Part shown: piece after piece, positions 1 through 10,321 of the stretch
Numbering within the stretch: the stretch's first letter is position 1
Layout of the letters: each line of letters begins with the position of its first letter
Origin: Isochrysis galbana
Taxonomy: Eukaryota; Haptophyta; Isochrysidales; Isochrysidaceae
DNA: 64,000 nt
Direction: 5' to 3'
Assembly (NCBI GenBank): GCA_018136815.1
Contig: CM030931.1
Span: 2,595,801-2,659,800 of the forward strand
Position numbers and translations under genes: made by a program
The notes under the pieces: generated by a model
Databases searched by the model: none
Told to the model about the DNA's origin: nothing
Seen by the model: the letters and a program-made list of their open reading frames with translations, nothing else

Positions 1-92
1 ATACAAGACGGGGAATGGGACGACGCGTCATTCCATCCCAGCTAGAGCAAGAGCTGGCATGTTAGCCAGCGTGAAGACGAAAGATGCACACG

Positions 93-571
93 CCTGGGAA
101 GCTAAGGATGGACAAATTTGAATGTGACGCATCGAGGACGAGGGGCTCGCTGAGCTCGTACATGCCGCCACGAAGTATGACCAGCTTAGATGCAGTATGG
201 CGTGCCGCATTGATCCCCGATTGAATACTTCCAAATGGCGAGGCGAGACTCCCATGTGGCCGATTGGCGCCTCGTGGCGCAACGTATACTGTGTCATGCG
301 GCAGCTCATTCACCGGCACGCTGGGCGGATGACTGGGCCGTTCGATCTCGCCTTTGCAATCTTTGGTGTTCAATCCAAGAGCAAAGAAGAGGTCCTCAAA
401 CGCACCAAGCCGCGGAATCAGCTGCTGACCAAAGATGTACGCAGCCTTGCGCACGGCGCAGTCAAATGAAGGTGGCACGAGAGAGGGCTTGTGAGCGGCG
501 ACTGTTGAGCTGGGGAGGACGAGAGAGGAGGATAGGAGGAGCGAGAGGGAGAACGCAATGTCAAACTTCAT
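93..571 (-). CDS. Secreted parallel beta-helix (pectin-lyase-like) protein, first exon, partial
   Basis: The frame begins at ATG 571 with a clear signal peptide (MKFDIAFSLSLLLSSSLVLP, then a small-residue cleavage region), so the product should enter the secretory pathway. Upstream in-frame sequence is proline/serine-rich translation of a CT tract and is treated as 5' UTR. The last ~60 residues (DTVYVAPRGANRPHGS, then ASPFGSIQSGINAA, then LVILRGGMYELSEPL) match the opening turn of right-handed parallel beta-helix domains: a 'V-x-P-x-G-(S/N)-D/R-x-x-G-S-x-x-x-P-F' start followed by the ILRGG.Y strand. Coding similarity stops near position 93. There, either a GC donor (CCAG|GCGTGT) or a GT donor (GGC|GTGTGC) could end the exon, and the rest of the helix would lie off the left edge. 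Substrate cannot be told from this exon. The family call is fairly secure; the exon end is not. Confidence 0.6.
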
Positions 572-759
572 CGCACGTCCCAGGAGGATAGCCCGAACCA
601 GAGAATGGACAGAAATATGGCGGAAGAGAAGAGGCGGATGGAGGCGAAAGGATCCGCGAGGTGAGATCGTGCGGTGGCCAGGCGATGGCGGCGAGCTGCG
701 CACTGATCGATGGAGGTTGAGAGAGGGGCGCCAGGAAGAAGACGGGAGCGGTGGAGGGA

Positions 760-860
760 GAAGGAGGGAGGAGAGAGGGAGGGAGGGAGGGGTGGGGAGA
801 GAATCAGGCGCGAGGAAGGGCTCTCGCACGAGGGGGGAGAGGACGGCGAAGAGGGAGAGT

Positions 861-896
<36 letters not shown>

Positions 897-960
897 GAGG
901 GAGCGGGCAGGGAGGAGATGAATAAAGGAGGGGAGCAAGAGAGAAGAGGGAAAGAAGAGG
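760..960. repeat. GA-rich tract with (GA)n microsatellite
   Basis: Purine-only sequence on the plus strand, with an uninterrupted GA run at about 862-891, upstream of the minus-strand beta-helix gene. The remaining ~650 bases to the next gene hold a poly-C run near 1239-1252 and AT-rich sequence around 1390-1445. I see no gene there. Confidence 0.8.
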
Positions 961-1604
961 GAAGAGAGAGGCAGCCGCTTGGTGATGGAAGACGCGCCCC
1001 CCCCGCGCAGTGGGGTGGACGGGAGGACGGACGGACTCTCCTGTTTTCAGTTTGAACTCTTTACTGCCGACCAGAAGCCAGAGGCACCGAAATAGAAATA
1101 GGTGCATCGATCGGCTCAACGCGTTTCTACCCCGCGGCCCCCGGGTAGAAAGGGCTTCTACGAGAAAAAAACTCGACTCGAGGCGCGAGAAGAAAGGCAA
1201 GTTGCAAGTTGATTTTGGGCCGAGAGGCAGGCGTCTCCCCCCCCCCCCCTCCCCTCCCCTTCGCTAGCGTGCTAGCGATCGACTCACGCGTCAAGCGCAA
1301 CTAGGTGCTGAGTGATACGCACCGCGCACCGCGCCCCAGAAGGCAGACCCAAGACACCTCTCACTGTCACTGTGAGTCTCACACTCCCCATGCCATATAA
1401 TACATGATATTATACCGTTAATGCTTTCATTTTATTATCATCAATATCAGTACATGTACCAATGACCATTGACGACACCCGCGACCCCACCGACAAAAAC
1501 GTCCAAATATCACCCCAACAGTGTCCCATCGAGAAGCGCAACTACGGATGCCTTGCTGCGCATGAAATCCGCCATTGCCATTCGGTCGCTCGGACAAAGC
1601 ATGG

Positions 1605-4600
1605 TTACTTCTTCTTGCTCTTGGCCGCGGCACCCTCATAGCGGAAGGTGGCTTTGACCTGTGTGCTTGGCGGATCTTGCCCATGGACAACTTCTGCATT
1701 AGTGTCTTGGACGAGGAGTATTACAGGCAGGAAATGTGACCCATTTAAGGCTAAGGCGAGCGAGGCATCGAACGGCTCAGCGGGGTCATCGAAAGCCGGC
1801 GTGACAAAGGTAATCGTGCCGTCCTCTACCGAGACGGTCGCGTCGGCATCGTGCGTCTCACCCTCCTCGTTGCCTTCGAGCGGAGGCCTACTCAGTCGGA
1901 CACGAGGCGTGGAACGAGCCACGCCAAGCCCGCTGACCCTTAGCACCACCTCAACGCCCCCTGCGAGAGCCCCGGTGGATGGTTCCATGGAAGAAATCTC
2001 ATACGAGTAGAAGGTAAAATGCCTGCACGAAAACGTCCACTCCTGGCCATTTAGAGACACCTCGACGATGGCGTCGTCCCCTGCCGCATTCAAATCCCAA
2101 CCCGGGCTTTCGCAGACCGCGCACTTGAGATCCTCATCATACGTAGCAGGCATGATATGGCGATGGTGACCCGAAACGAAGAGGACGGAGAGGCCCTCGG
2201 TGTTGCGAAGACCTTCGCCTCGTATCTCCACGCGCGAACCTCCTTGCGTAGGCCCGAGGTCGGGGGAGATAGAGGTGACGGACAATTGTGCATAGGTGTT
2301 CAGCTCCCTCGGAACTTGAACAAAGTCGACACCATTCATCGCAACGGCGAGTGAGAGAGATCCTTCACCCCCTGTGGGCGGCATGCGGAACACAATCGCC
2401 TTCACTTTGTTGTCGTACCGCGCCTCCAACGTCGCGTCAAAATCCTCTGGAAGGGGCGGCGGCGGCGGCGGCAACGACGACGATGAAGAAAGGGGAGAGC
2501 GAGGTTCCAGGTCCACCTGGTCTTCAGAGGGCATATTCCCAGCCTCAGCGTCGTCTCTCTCCTCTGCCGGCGGCTCCAGCTCAGGCTCCTCCTCTGCAAA
2601 GGCCACGTCGAGCGGCGGCGCCGGAGGAGGTGGCGGCTTGTACTTGAGGCGCACGACTAACTCCTCGGACGCAAAGAGCTCAGAATTTGGCGCAAAGAGT
2701 TTGACGATAGCGCCTCCTTCGGCCGAGCACCATGCGCAAGTAGCAGGCGGCGGGTCGAATACTGGGGGCGAGTAGAAGCGAAAGGGCAAGCGTGATTTGG
2801 CATAAGACTGGCCATCGAGCGCGAGAGCGAACATGGTGGCGCATGGCGCGTTCTCCGCCGGAGGACAGATGAGAATCATCTGCCCCCCACCTGCACCGGC
2901 CGGGGGGAGCCTACGCCGCGGGCGCTCGGCAGCAGCGCTATCATATGCTGCGGCAGCCGACAGCATGGGGGCGCCTTCTGGCATGTCTACATCGAACCAC
3001 GCAGCGGACGCACTCGCCGAGTCGAATAGCGACGGTGCACCATTTGTGGTGGGTGCTGCACGAACAACTACGGCGGTTCCGCCGGATTTAGGAGCCGCCG
3101 ATGGCGACACTTCGAGGAGACCCGGCTCCTCATAGTAGTCGATGGAGTTGCTGGTGGGCGGAGTGAAGAAGGTGCCATCGAATGACATCGAGACGGACAC
3201 CTTTCCCGGACCTTCAATCACGAACGACGGAGCGCAGCAAGTTACCAATCGCTCCGGGCAACCGCCTTCCGTAGTTGCGTTCATATTCTCAATGTATTTG
3301 CCCGAAACCAGCCGAAAAGTGCCCGTCGGAAGGTGAGTGAAGCGTAGAAGCACCTCGGACGAGTCAAAGAAGCCCGAGCCACGCAGCGTGAGCACTGCTC
3401 CACCAGAGAGTGGCGAGCATGCCGGGCTCACGCTGGCGATACGAAGTGGTGCAAACGCGAGGATATCGGAGCCTGATGTGGCGACACTGCCCAAAGAGAG
3501 GCCTTTGAGCGAGTCTATGCGGCGAAGCGTATGCGGCACTGTGTTGAACGAGGCGCTATCTTCCGCAGTCGACGGGGCAGGCGCGTGGTCAAAGCAGAAA
3601 ACGACGCCGTGCTCCGACCGCAAGACGGTCACCTCACCGGAAGCGCAGACCTCAACCACCGATCCATGAGGTTTGGGCAGGACAAAGCGCTGTGGCTTGA
3701 ATGCTTTGCGAGCCCCCATCGATGATGCTGCGAATGGCTGCCCGCGCGCCGCTAGGCCGCATGAGTGTATCGCACCATCCGTGTCTAGGAAGACGGTGTG
3801 ATTTGTGCCACATGCCACCTCGACCAGGTGGGAAAGGCCTTCCACTAGCGTTGGCACCGACTTTTTTGTGCACCGGCCGAGCCCGAGTTGGCCGCACAGC
3901 CCATCGCCCCAGGTGAAAGCCACCCCAGAAGCTGCCACAGCGGCAGAATGACGGCTCCCCGCCGCAATCTGGATGCACGGCTCGCGAATGATCGAGACAC
4001 ACCTTGGGGATGCAGCAACTTGTACCTCGCCCAACCCGAGCTGACCTTCGAAGCCGCGACCCCAAGCGTACACATCTCCTTGATGGGTCAATGCCATCGT
4101 ATGTCCCGCACCACAGCAGACCTGCACGACCATCCTGTCACTGAGCGAGCTGACGAGCGAGATGTCTTTCATTGGCTTGCGGTGTCCCAGGCCAAGCTCA
4201 CCATCTGCACCATCACCTAGCGTGTAGACTCGCCCTGAGCGAGTAAGCGCAGCCATATGGGTGCTTCCGAAGGAAACCTGCACCAGCTGCCCGCCCAGCG
4301 GCTCAAGCTGTAGCACCGTATGCGTGACCGCCCGCGCGTGTCCATCGCCGGTGATGGCCAGCGTGCGCGAGCAGCCAGCTGCAAAGCTTGCAATCTTCGT
4401 GCCGGTGAGCTCGCGCACGATACGCGGCTTTGCATCTGGGTCCTTGAGCGGCACAACAAAGAGATCGCCCAGCTCGCCTGTCACGTGGAGTTGGGAGACT
4501 GTTCCAGAATTGTCCAAGTTGGTAGTGAGGCTGCTGACAACGGGCTTGCATTCGGCAAACTTGGTGTTGCACCGGGGGCAGATTCCAACGTTGAGATCAA

Positions 4601-4865
4601 AGCGGTCGAGCTCCTCAGCGCACTTGGAGCAGGCCTGTCCGACCCTGTCGCTCGTCGCGCTGCTGGCGCGTGCGTCCGCCAGGGGGTCTGTCAGACTGCT
4701 CGCGACTGGCGTGAATTGCGAGAATTTGGTGTTGCAACGCGGGCACAGCCCCACCTGCAAGTCGAAGCGATCCAGCTCCTCGGAGCACTTTGGACAAGCC
4801 TGGCCGACGCGGTCGCTCGTCGCGCTGCTCGCACGTAGCGGCTGTGTTGTCAAGCTCCCGTGCAT
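1605..4865 (-). CDS. Intronless RCC1-repeat and IPT/TIG-repeat protein with duplicated Cys4 knuckles
   Basis: A single exon of 1086 codons. Residues ~20-100 hold two near-identical 55-residue repeats, each CxxC-x13-CxxC (C24/C27/C41/C44 and C79/C82/C96/C99), which look like zinc-binding ribbons. Residues ~130-430 are RCC1-type beta-propeller blades (GRVYTLGDGADGELGLG, DVYAWGRGFEGQLGLG and VAFTWGDGLCGQLGLG are textbook blades). From ~470 to the end come about five IPT/TIG immunoglobulin-like folds, each starting with a V/I-x-S-(V/M)-x-P-x-x-(G/A)-x-x-x-GG motif (for example SVSPACSPLSGGAVLTLRG and SISPDLGPTQGGSRVEIRG). The C terminus is basic (KSKKK). RCC1 propellers bind partners such as GTPases, and TIG folds are common in surface or DNA-binding proteins. 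No targeting signal is evident, so the location is unknown. The start ATG at 4865 directly follows a G/C homopolymer-rich leader. Domain calls are firm; function is unknown. Confidence 0.85.
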   Translation of the reverse strand: MHGSLTTQPLRASSATSDRVGQACPKCSEELDRFDLQVGLCPRCNTKFSQFTPVASSLTDPLADARASSATSDRVGQACSKCAEELDRFDLNVGICPRCNTKFAECKPVVSSLTTNLDNSGTVSQLHVTGELGDLFVVPLKDPDAKPRIVRELTGTKIASFAAGCSRTLAITGDGHARAVTHTVLQLEPLGGQLVQVSFGSTHMAALTRSGRVYTLGDGADGELGLGHRKPMKDISLVSSLSDRMVVQVCCGAGHTMALTHQGDVYAWGRGFEGQLGLGEVQVAASPRCVSIIREPCIQIAAGSRHSAAVAASGVAFTWGDGLCGQLGLGRCTKKSVPTLVEGLSHLVEVACGTNHTVFLDTDGAIHSCGLAARGQPFAASSMGARKAFKPQRFVLPKPHGSVVEVCASGEVTVLRSEHGVVFCFDHAPAPSTAEDSASFNTVPHTLRRIDSLKGLSLGSVATSGSDILAFAPLRIASVSPACSPLSGGAVLTLRGSGFFDSSEVLLRFTHLPTGTFRLVSGKYIENMNATTEGGCPERLVTCCAPSFVIEGPGKVSVSMSFDGTFFTPPTSNSIDYYEEPGLLEVSPSAAPKSGGTAVVVRAAPTTNGAPSLFDSASASAAWFDVDMPEGAPMLSAAAAYDSAAAERPRRRLPPAGAGGGQMILICPPAENAPCATMFALALDGQSYAKSRLPFRFYSPPVFDPPPATCAWCSAEGGAIVKLFAPNSELFASEELVVRLKYKPPPPPAPPLDVAFAEEEPELEPPAEERDDAEAGNMPSEDQVDLEPRSPLSSSSSLPPPPPPLPEDFDATLEARYDNKVKAIVFRMPPTGGEGSLSLAVAMNGVDFVQVPRELNTYAQLSVTSISPDLGPTQGGSRVEIRGEGLRNTEGLSVLFVSGHHRHIMPATYDEDLKCAVCESPGWDLNAAGDDAIVEVSLNGQEWTFSCRHFTFYSYEISSMEPSTGALAGGVEVVLRVSGLGVARSTPRVRLSRPPLEGNEEGETHDADATVSVEDGTITFVTPAFDDPAEPFDASLALALNGSHFLPVILLVQDTNAEVVHGQDPPSTQVKATFRYEGAAAKSKKK

Positions 4866-4885
4866 GTACTTCCAGTCCCAAGAGG

Positions 4886-4916
4886 GGTGGGGGGGTGGGG
4901 TGGGGGGGGGGGGGGG
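4886..4916. repeat. Poly-G tract upstream of RCC1/TIG gene
   Basis: Nearly pure G run broken by T, immediately 5' of the RCC1/TIG start codon (poly-C on the coding strand). The rest of the ~650-base divergent spacer up to the EF-hand gene holds the CT array below. Confidence 0.8.
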
Positions 4917-5273
4917 CGGAGAAAGAGGAGACCGTCCGATAGGAAAGGCGGGGGGAGGGAGCGAGCGAGCGAGCGAGGGAGAGTCGGAGCGCGAGGAAGC
5001 GAGGAAACGGAACGGCGGGGAATACCGTAAGGGGGCTCTGGCTGAGGCGCTGCTAGTTTACTTTCTAATCACATGGCGCTCGCATCGGGTCCCTTGTCCT
5101 GTCACTTGTCACTTGTCACTTGAGATTTGACTCGTGGTTTGTTGGGGATGTAATGTTCAGTTGGCCTCATCTGTCCCTTTGGAATGTGTGAGGCATTTCT
5201 TCACGTGAATCAAAGATACTGGGATTCGCCAAGGGAAGAGGCGGAACGAGAGCGTTTCAACTTTCTCCGACGT

Positions 5274-5293
5274 CTCCCTCTCTCTCCCTCTCC

Positions 5294-5380
<87 letters not shown>

Positions 5381-5385
5381 TCTCC

Positions 5386-5460
<75 letters not shown>

Positions 5461-5480
5461 CCAACCCCCCCCCCCCCCCT
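5274..5480. repeat. (CT)n array ending in poly-C
   Basis: About 190 bases of almost pure CT dinucleotide with interspersed CCCT, followed by a C homopolymer, ending ~50 bases before the EF-hand gene start. Confidence 0.95.
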
Positions 5481-5527
5481 CTTCTCTCCATCCCCCTCGC
5501 CCCCCTCGCCCCCTCCTCCCGGAAGCA

Positions 5528-6793
5528 ATGTCCGGCTCAGAAGCGACTCGGGTGCAGATACTCCAGCTCTCGCCCTGCCCGCGGCCCGTGCTCGCGCCGC
5601 CCCGTCTCGTGAGCGCCGGCCGGATGCAGGACAGCAAGATCTTCTCTGCCATCATCAAGTCAAGGAAACAGATAGACATCGGCTTCCTCGAGTTGCCGGA
5701 GAAGGAGCTGAGCTCCGGACTGAGTGGCGCCCTCTCGCTCAACCTTGACGAGGATGCCAGTGACTGGAATGACAACGATGGCGACACTGATACAGACGCA
5801 GGCACTGAAGCCGACGAGTCCCTGCCGGGCACGCCGACTGGGCGAGCTGCAGTGCAAGATGGCCCGCCTAAGTCACCCAGATCGCCACATTCACGACCGA
5901 CGACACCGAGCTCACGGGTCTCACAGAGCCCTCGGAGAAGGTCGAATCGGCGCAGGAATGCTGAACGGTGGGCGCATCTATTCCCAGAGGAACGCCGTCA
6001 AATGGAGGCGCGGGAGAAGAGGCGGAAGGCGTTGATCATGGCGAAGAAGGAGAGGGCTAGAGCTTGTGCATTCGTACTACGCGAGAACCTGAGAGCGCGG
6101 CTAGCGCGAATTTATCCAGACCACATAATCTCATTCTACACTATTCGAACGAGGATAATGAAATTGCGGACATTCTTCGCTCAGTATGCGCGCCAGGATG
6201 GCACCATCGCCATTTCGGATATCCTCGATCTCAAGAAGGATAGGGCCCCTTTCGAGCTGCCTGCTGAGCGGCTCCAAGCTTGGCGCAATGAGAAGGTCCC
6301 TTTCATAACATTCGTTCACGTACTCCATCCGAAGTTGAGCACGGCCTTCTTAGAGCACATGGTCCATACCCAGGACCATGTTGAAGCCAGGATGTTGCAC
6401 GGACTCATCAAATCTGAGCAAATACCTAATATCGAGGTTGACTACGAAGGCATGGATGAGCTGCAAAAATTATGGGGCATCTACACAAGAAGGTCTCAGG
6501 GTAAGCTAAGTTGTCAGAAGCTTGAGGTTGAGCTCAGACACACGGGATTGGATCCTAAAGATCTTAGCAGCTCAATCTCTTTATACGATGGGGATAACGA
6601 CGGCCTTCTTGACTACGACGAATTCCTCGGGATGATGGCTAGCACTGGTGTTTGGGGCGATGGCGAACGCGATCGAATAGAAGCAGAGAAGAGGCATGCT
6701 CGTAATCGTGAGCAGGGGTTGCGTCCGAGGAGATCTTCTGCAATGCGAGCACAGCAGCTCGAAAACGCCAAAAGGGCCCTCTCCACAGCATGA
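5528..6793 (+). CDS. EF-hand protein with basic coiled region
   Basis: Single exon, 421 residues. The N-terminal third is acidic and low in complexity (DWNDNDGDTDTDAGTEADES), followed by a Ser/Pro/Arg-rich stretch and a strongly basic, probably helical segment around residues 135-185. A canonical EF-hand loop (DGDNDGLLDYDE, residues 354-365) with all calcium-coordinating positions and the following FLGMM helix supports Ca2+ binding. An earlier helix-loop-helix around residues 215-235 (QYARQDGTIAISDIL) looks like a degenerate partner hand. No membrane segment or signal peptide is seen. The architecture recalls EF-hand proteins of cilia and cytoskeleton, but I cannot assign an orthologue. Start chosen as the first ATG after the CT/poly-C tract. 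Confidence 0.8.
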   Translation: MSGSEATRVQILQLSPCPRPVLAPPRLVSAGRMQDSKIFSAIIKSRKQIDIGFLELPEKELSSGLSGALSLNLDEDASDWNDNDGDTDTDAGTEADESLPGTPTGRAAVQDGPPKSPRSPHSRPTTPSSRVSQSPRRRSNRRRNAERWAHLFPEERRQMEAREKRRKALIMAKKERARACAFVLRENLRARLARIYPDHIISFYTIRTRIMKLRTFFAQYARQDGTIAISDILDLKKDRAPFELPAERLQAWRNEKVPFITFVHVLHPKLSTAFLEHMVHTQDHVEARMLHGLIKSEQIPNIEVDYEGMDELQKLWGIYTRRSQGKLSCQKLEVELRHTGLDPKDLSSSISLYDGDNDGLLDYDEFLGMMASTGVWGDGERDRIEAEKRHARNREQGLRPRRSSAMRAQQLENAKRALSTA

Positions 6794-7818
6794 CACCAGT
6801 GCTCGCTGCCCCTATGGAAAGTCTCCGTCAGTAGCTATGGTCCCTTCCGGCGGCTTCTCACACATAACCTCAAAATCCGAGACACTTCGTCGCCAGCGCG
6901 TCGGTGAGGCGACGGGTTTGGGACGATTTTCAGCAATCGGTGCCAAATTTACTCGAATGCCGAACAAGTTGGCGTTGCTACGTTGTTGGTGCTTGATATT
7001 TGCTTGAGCCTCGGATCTAGAGCTCGACAAGTGCGCATTGTCTTGGTGCGTGCCAATGTTCTGCTAATACATCGCAAACATTTTCAAACGTCACAATAAC
7101 TCTCTACAATTGCAAGCTGCCCCCAACACGCCGGTGGGAAATCACTCAGCGAGAACAAGCCCCGCCCGTCGTTGGCCAATGCTTTCATGCTCCTTAGCGC
7201 ATGGCGTATGCTGCTGCGTTGTAGCGCTAGAGTTCGAGCGCGCGCGCTGCCGCGCAGCATTTCCCCCCCTCTGCGGAAGTGGCCGGACCGCTGGCGAGTT
7301 GAATATGAAAACTCCGCCCCGCCAATCGAGGAATGTCTTCCTCAAGGCGCCTGAGGAGCTCGAGTGCCCATAGCAAGCCCCTCGAAAGTCGGTATCTCTC
7401 CAGCGGTATGATACGCTGAAGTCTTTCAGATTGATGGAAATCTCCCGGGAGCACAGTGGGAGATCTGGTACCAAAAAGTGACAATAAGGGCTCGCTCCAG
7501 CGGCTATCTCCCCGGGTGCCGGGAACTTACCCGCTGCAGCGGCCGCGGAGGCCCGCCGCGCGCCGCTCCCCTCCCCCCCCCCTTCCCCCACTCCTCTCTG
7601 GCAGCCCAGCTTGCCACAAGGGTGTACTCACGCGGCCAACACCAAAGGTAAGCCCCCCCCACGCTGCCTGCCGCGATGTGCCCCTTCACGCTTGCCGCGC
7701 TCGCCTCCAGGTCGTTCTCGCACTCCCCCCCCTTCGCAGCGCGCAGACGAGCGCCAGAAGCCAGGTGCGAGCAGCGCGCGCGCAGCGCGAGCCCCCCGCC
7801 CGGCCTTGGCCTGGGTGT
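6794..7818. other. Intergenic, no gene recognised
   Basis: An open frame of 149 codons on the minus strand (7142-7591) has no family resemblance, and its N-terminal half is Gly/Ala/Arg low complexity. I do not call it. Poly-C patches occur near 7570-7590. Confidence 0.5.
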
Positions 7819-7998
7819 CCCCCCGCGGGGACGCCGTGCGTGTGCATGGAAATTTCCACACGCCGTCACGGATGCGCATCAAGGGTTTCGGCAGGCGCAC
7901 GCCGTGCGCATGATGAGTGGCAATCACATGCGTGATTTCGCATCGGTCCCCCCGCGGAGACGCCGTGCGTGCGCATGGAAATTTCCGCACGCCGTCAC
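7819..7998. repeat. Pair of ~50-bp direct repeats
   Basis: Two copies (7819-7869 and 7948-7997) of a unit running CCCCGCGG-GACGCCGTGCGTG-GCATGGAAATTTCC-CACGCCGTCAC with three or four mismatches, separated by ~80 bases that themselves contain a partial third copy (CACGCCGTGCGCATGATG). Confidence 0.8.
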
Positions 7999-8017
7999 AA
8001 CGGGTTTCGACGGAGGC

Positions 8018-8100
8018 GGCGATGGGGGTGGAGGTGATGGAGGCGGCGGTGAAGGGGGTGGCGGAGATGGAGGTGGCGGAGATGGAGGTGGCGAGAGAGA
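8018..8100. repeat. GGAGGTGGCGGAGAT-like minisatellite
   Basis: Imperfect tandem copies of a purine-rich 9-15 bp unit (GGTGGAGGTGATGGAGGCGGC and relatives), ending at the left boundary of dispersed repeat R1. Confidence 0.75.
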
Positions 8101-8374
8101 TTAGCGCTTCTGGGCTCTCATTCACGAGTGCCCCCCCCCCCCCCTGCGTTGTTTTTACCCGAAAGGGGTTTTCCCCCAGCGTGGACTCGAGGAGAGGACG
8201 TGCTGGGGTGCGCGGGGTCGGTGCGTGCACTGGGGGGAGGACAAATATCGAGGGGAGGGGGCAGTGCCCCCTCCCCCCGGTAGCACTCGGACACCTGGCT
8301 CGTCAGGCATGGCGGGATTCCGGGACGGAAAAGTTGTGTCCAATTCGCTAGTGGGGTTGGCTAGGATATAACAT
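8088..8374 (+). repeat. Dispersed repeat R1, copy 1
   Basis: This ~287-bp block is repeated in inverted orientation at 55727-56020 with only scattered substitutions and small indels. It starts GGCGAGAGAGATTAGCGC, contains an ACCCGAAAGGGGTTTTCCCCC hairpin-like core, and ends at GGTTGGCTAGGATATAACATT, where similarity stops abruptly. No coding capacity. The sharp ends and dispersed copies suggest a non-autonomous mobile element. Confidence 0.8.
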
Positions 8375-8788
8375 TTATTATTTTATTATGTGGTGGAAGG
8401 TGTGGTTATCGAACTCTACTCTGTGGAAGTCGCGTCCCTGATGTGAGTATAACGTACAACGCAAAAGCGCTCATGTGCGGCCAATTGCACTAGCACATAG
8501 CACACCCGTGGTTGGGACGGAAGCATTCTTCTACACTTTTACACACCCCTTCCTTCATCAATTAGTAGTACGACTTAGATTAGCTACGAGCAACAAATGT
8601 CGTTTGCAAGTATGGATCGAAAGCAGTCAAGGGGGCTGAGACGGCACGCAAACCACAAACGTAGAGAAGAATGGGTAATGGTGGTTTCGCCCGGTCGCCT
8701 GTCATCTGCTTGGCCCCTGCGTGCTGCCGATTCCCAAGTAGGCGAGCGGCGCTCGTCATCAGTGGATGGCGCAAAACGGAGATCACGG
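8375..8788. other. Intergenic, no gene recognised
   Basis: AT-richer sequence between R1 and the 3' end of the sulfotransferase gene. Nothing else recognised. Confidence 0.5.
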
Positions 8789-10321
8789 TCACGGGTGGGG
8801 CAATGGTTGATGTTTGGCGCGCCTTACTCTATAGCTTTTGCTGCGGGTACCCTCCGCGCAAAGGAGATGATCGCCGCCGAGCTGCAAGTTCGCGTCATGT
8901 GCGTCCACCCTTTCAGCGTATCCCTCGAGCACCGTGCGCAGCCGCTGCCGCAACGCGTCGGCCTCAGCTGTAATGCTGGCCTCATCGGGCGAGCAGCTCA
9001 CGCGCTCGCCAACGCATTCAAAGCCTCCGATTCGGCCTCCTCGCATCACATCGTAGCCAAGGCCGAGCGCATCCAACATGGGCTGAAACGCGGTCGCCAT
9101 GACGCAGTGCGCGTGACGCTGCACCTCGCCCTCCAATTCGCGTGCGCAGTATTGTCGCTCGTACTTACGGTTGGTGGAAGGGTCCACCTCCTCCGCTGAA
9201 ACCAATCGATGCCACTCGGCGTTTGCATCTTCCTTGAGCAGAACGCCGCCGCCGCCGGCAGTGGAAGGCGCGGCGAGCCACTCGCTCACTTGGGTGAGGC
9301 ATGCAGTGGGGGAGGCTGCGAGATCCTCGTACCGCAGCACGCGCGCCGAACTGAGGCGCGGTAGGTCTCTCTGCAGCACGGTGTGCGAGAGTGCCCAGTG
9401 GAGCACGGCTTCTGAGGCCTCGCCCCTGCACGTGGTAAGCCGCCGCTCAGCGAGCGCGACAGCAAGTGGATGCCGTGTGACGAAGAGAAAGGCGACGCGT
9501 GGTGCGAAAAGCGATTGAAGCAGTCGTGCTGTCATTAGGTTGGTCGGCGTCTTCTCGATTAGCACTGGCCGCTCCAATGCCCCTGTTTGGCGCCAATAGA
9601 AGCCCCACTCTGCAAGGAGTGTGTCGCGATTGTGCTTTGTCGCAAGCCGTGAGCCCTCCGTCAGGTGCGACGCGTGGTCGAGCGCGTACTGGCCCACCCC
9701 ACTCGGCCGTACCGAACTCCCTCCGATCCTCCGACATCGGCTCGTCTCACCGCCTACGCCAAATGTAGGGAGCACCGACTGGATGAAGGCTCCCTCACCA
9801 AAGTCTGAGTCGGTCCACTCTGAGAATCCGCCCACCTAAAGGCAAAGACAGCCCGGAATTACATAAAAGCATACGGTAAAAGCAGCAGGCCTCGATGCTA
9901 GTGGGGGTTGAAGGTGTCGAACGGGCTGCGGTGCATCTAGTAGCGACAAATAGAATGTTGATGGCAGGCCTTCCCTCCGTTCTGCCCATACCTGCGGGTG
10001 AAGGCGAAGCAGTCGCCAGAGAAGCGTTGTTCCGCCCCGATGTGGTCCTCCAATGAAGAGGAAGATGTGCCGCTGGGCCATCGCCTCGGCATCGGCGGGA
10101 GAGAGCGCGAGCCTCTTGGCGGATGGCGGAAGCGCCATCAGCCGCAGGTCATACCGGCGGTGGAGGGGAACCAGCACGAGGAGGAGGAGGGTGAGGAAGC
10201 AGGCTAGCGCTAGGAGCCATGCGGAGCGCAGTTGCGCACGCGCCGACGGCTTGGAGCGCGAGGGAGCGCCGCTCTCGACGTCAGATGCCATGTCGCGCTG
10301 CGAGCGGACTGCGCGCGCCAT
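8789..10321 (-). CDS. Type II membrane sulfotransferase (two exons)
   Basis: Exons complement(9992..10321) and complement(8789..9835), ~458 residues. The intron (9836-9991) has GT-AG ends and joins LLRLHPQ to VGGFSEWTDSD in phase 0. A transmembrane anchor (AWLLALACFLTLLLLVLVP, residues ~34-52) near the N terminus gives the type II topology of Golgi sulfotransferases. The 5'-phosphosulfate-binding loop is IFLFIGGPHRGGTTLLWRLL. The joined sequence 'HPQVGGFSE...GEGAFIQSVLPTFG' fits the Sulfotransfer_3-type pattern, in which the loop is followed by HP-x-x-(S/G)-GF. The segment FVTRHPLAVALAERR is the 3'-phosphate-binding region with its Arg/His, and LRYEDLAASP follows as in the family. It should transfer sulfate from PAPS to a glycan or protein in the Golgi; the acceptor is unknown. 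The start could be ATG 10321 or the in-frame ATG ten codons on. Confidence 0.85.

Noticed and set aside
2288-4838. Several plus-strand ORFs of 100-289 codons
   Set aside because: Antisense shadows of the RCC1/TIG exon caused by high third-position GC.
7142-7591. 149-codon minus-strand ORF
   Set aside because: No family resemblance, N-terminal low complexity, no neighbouring exons.
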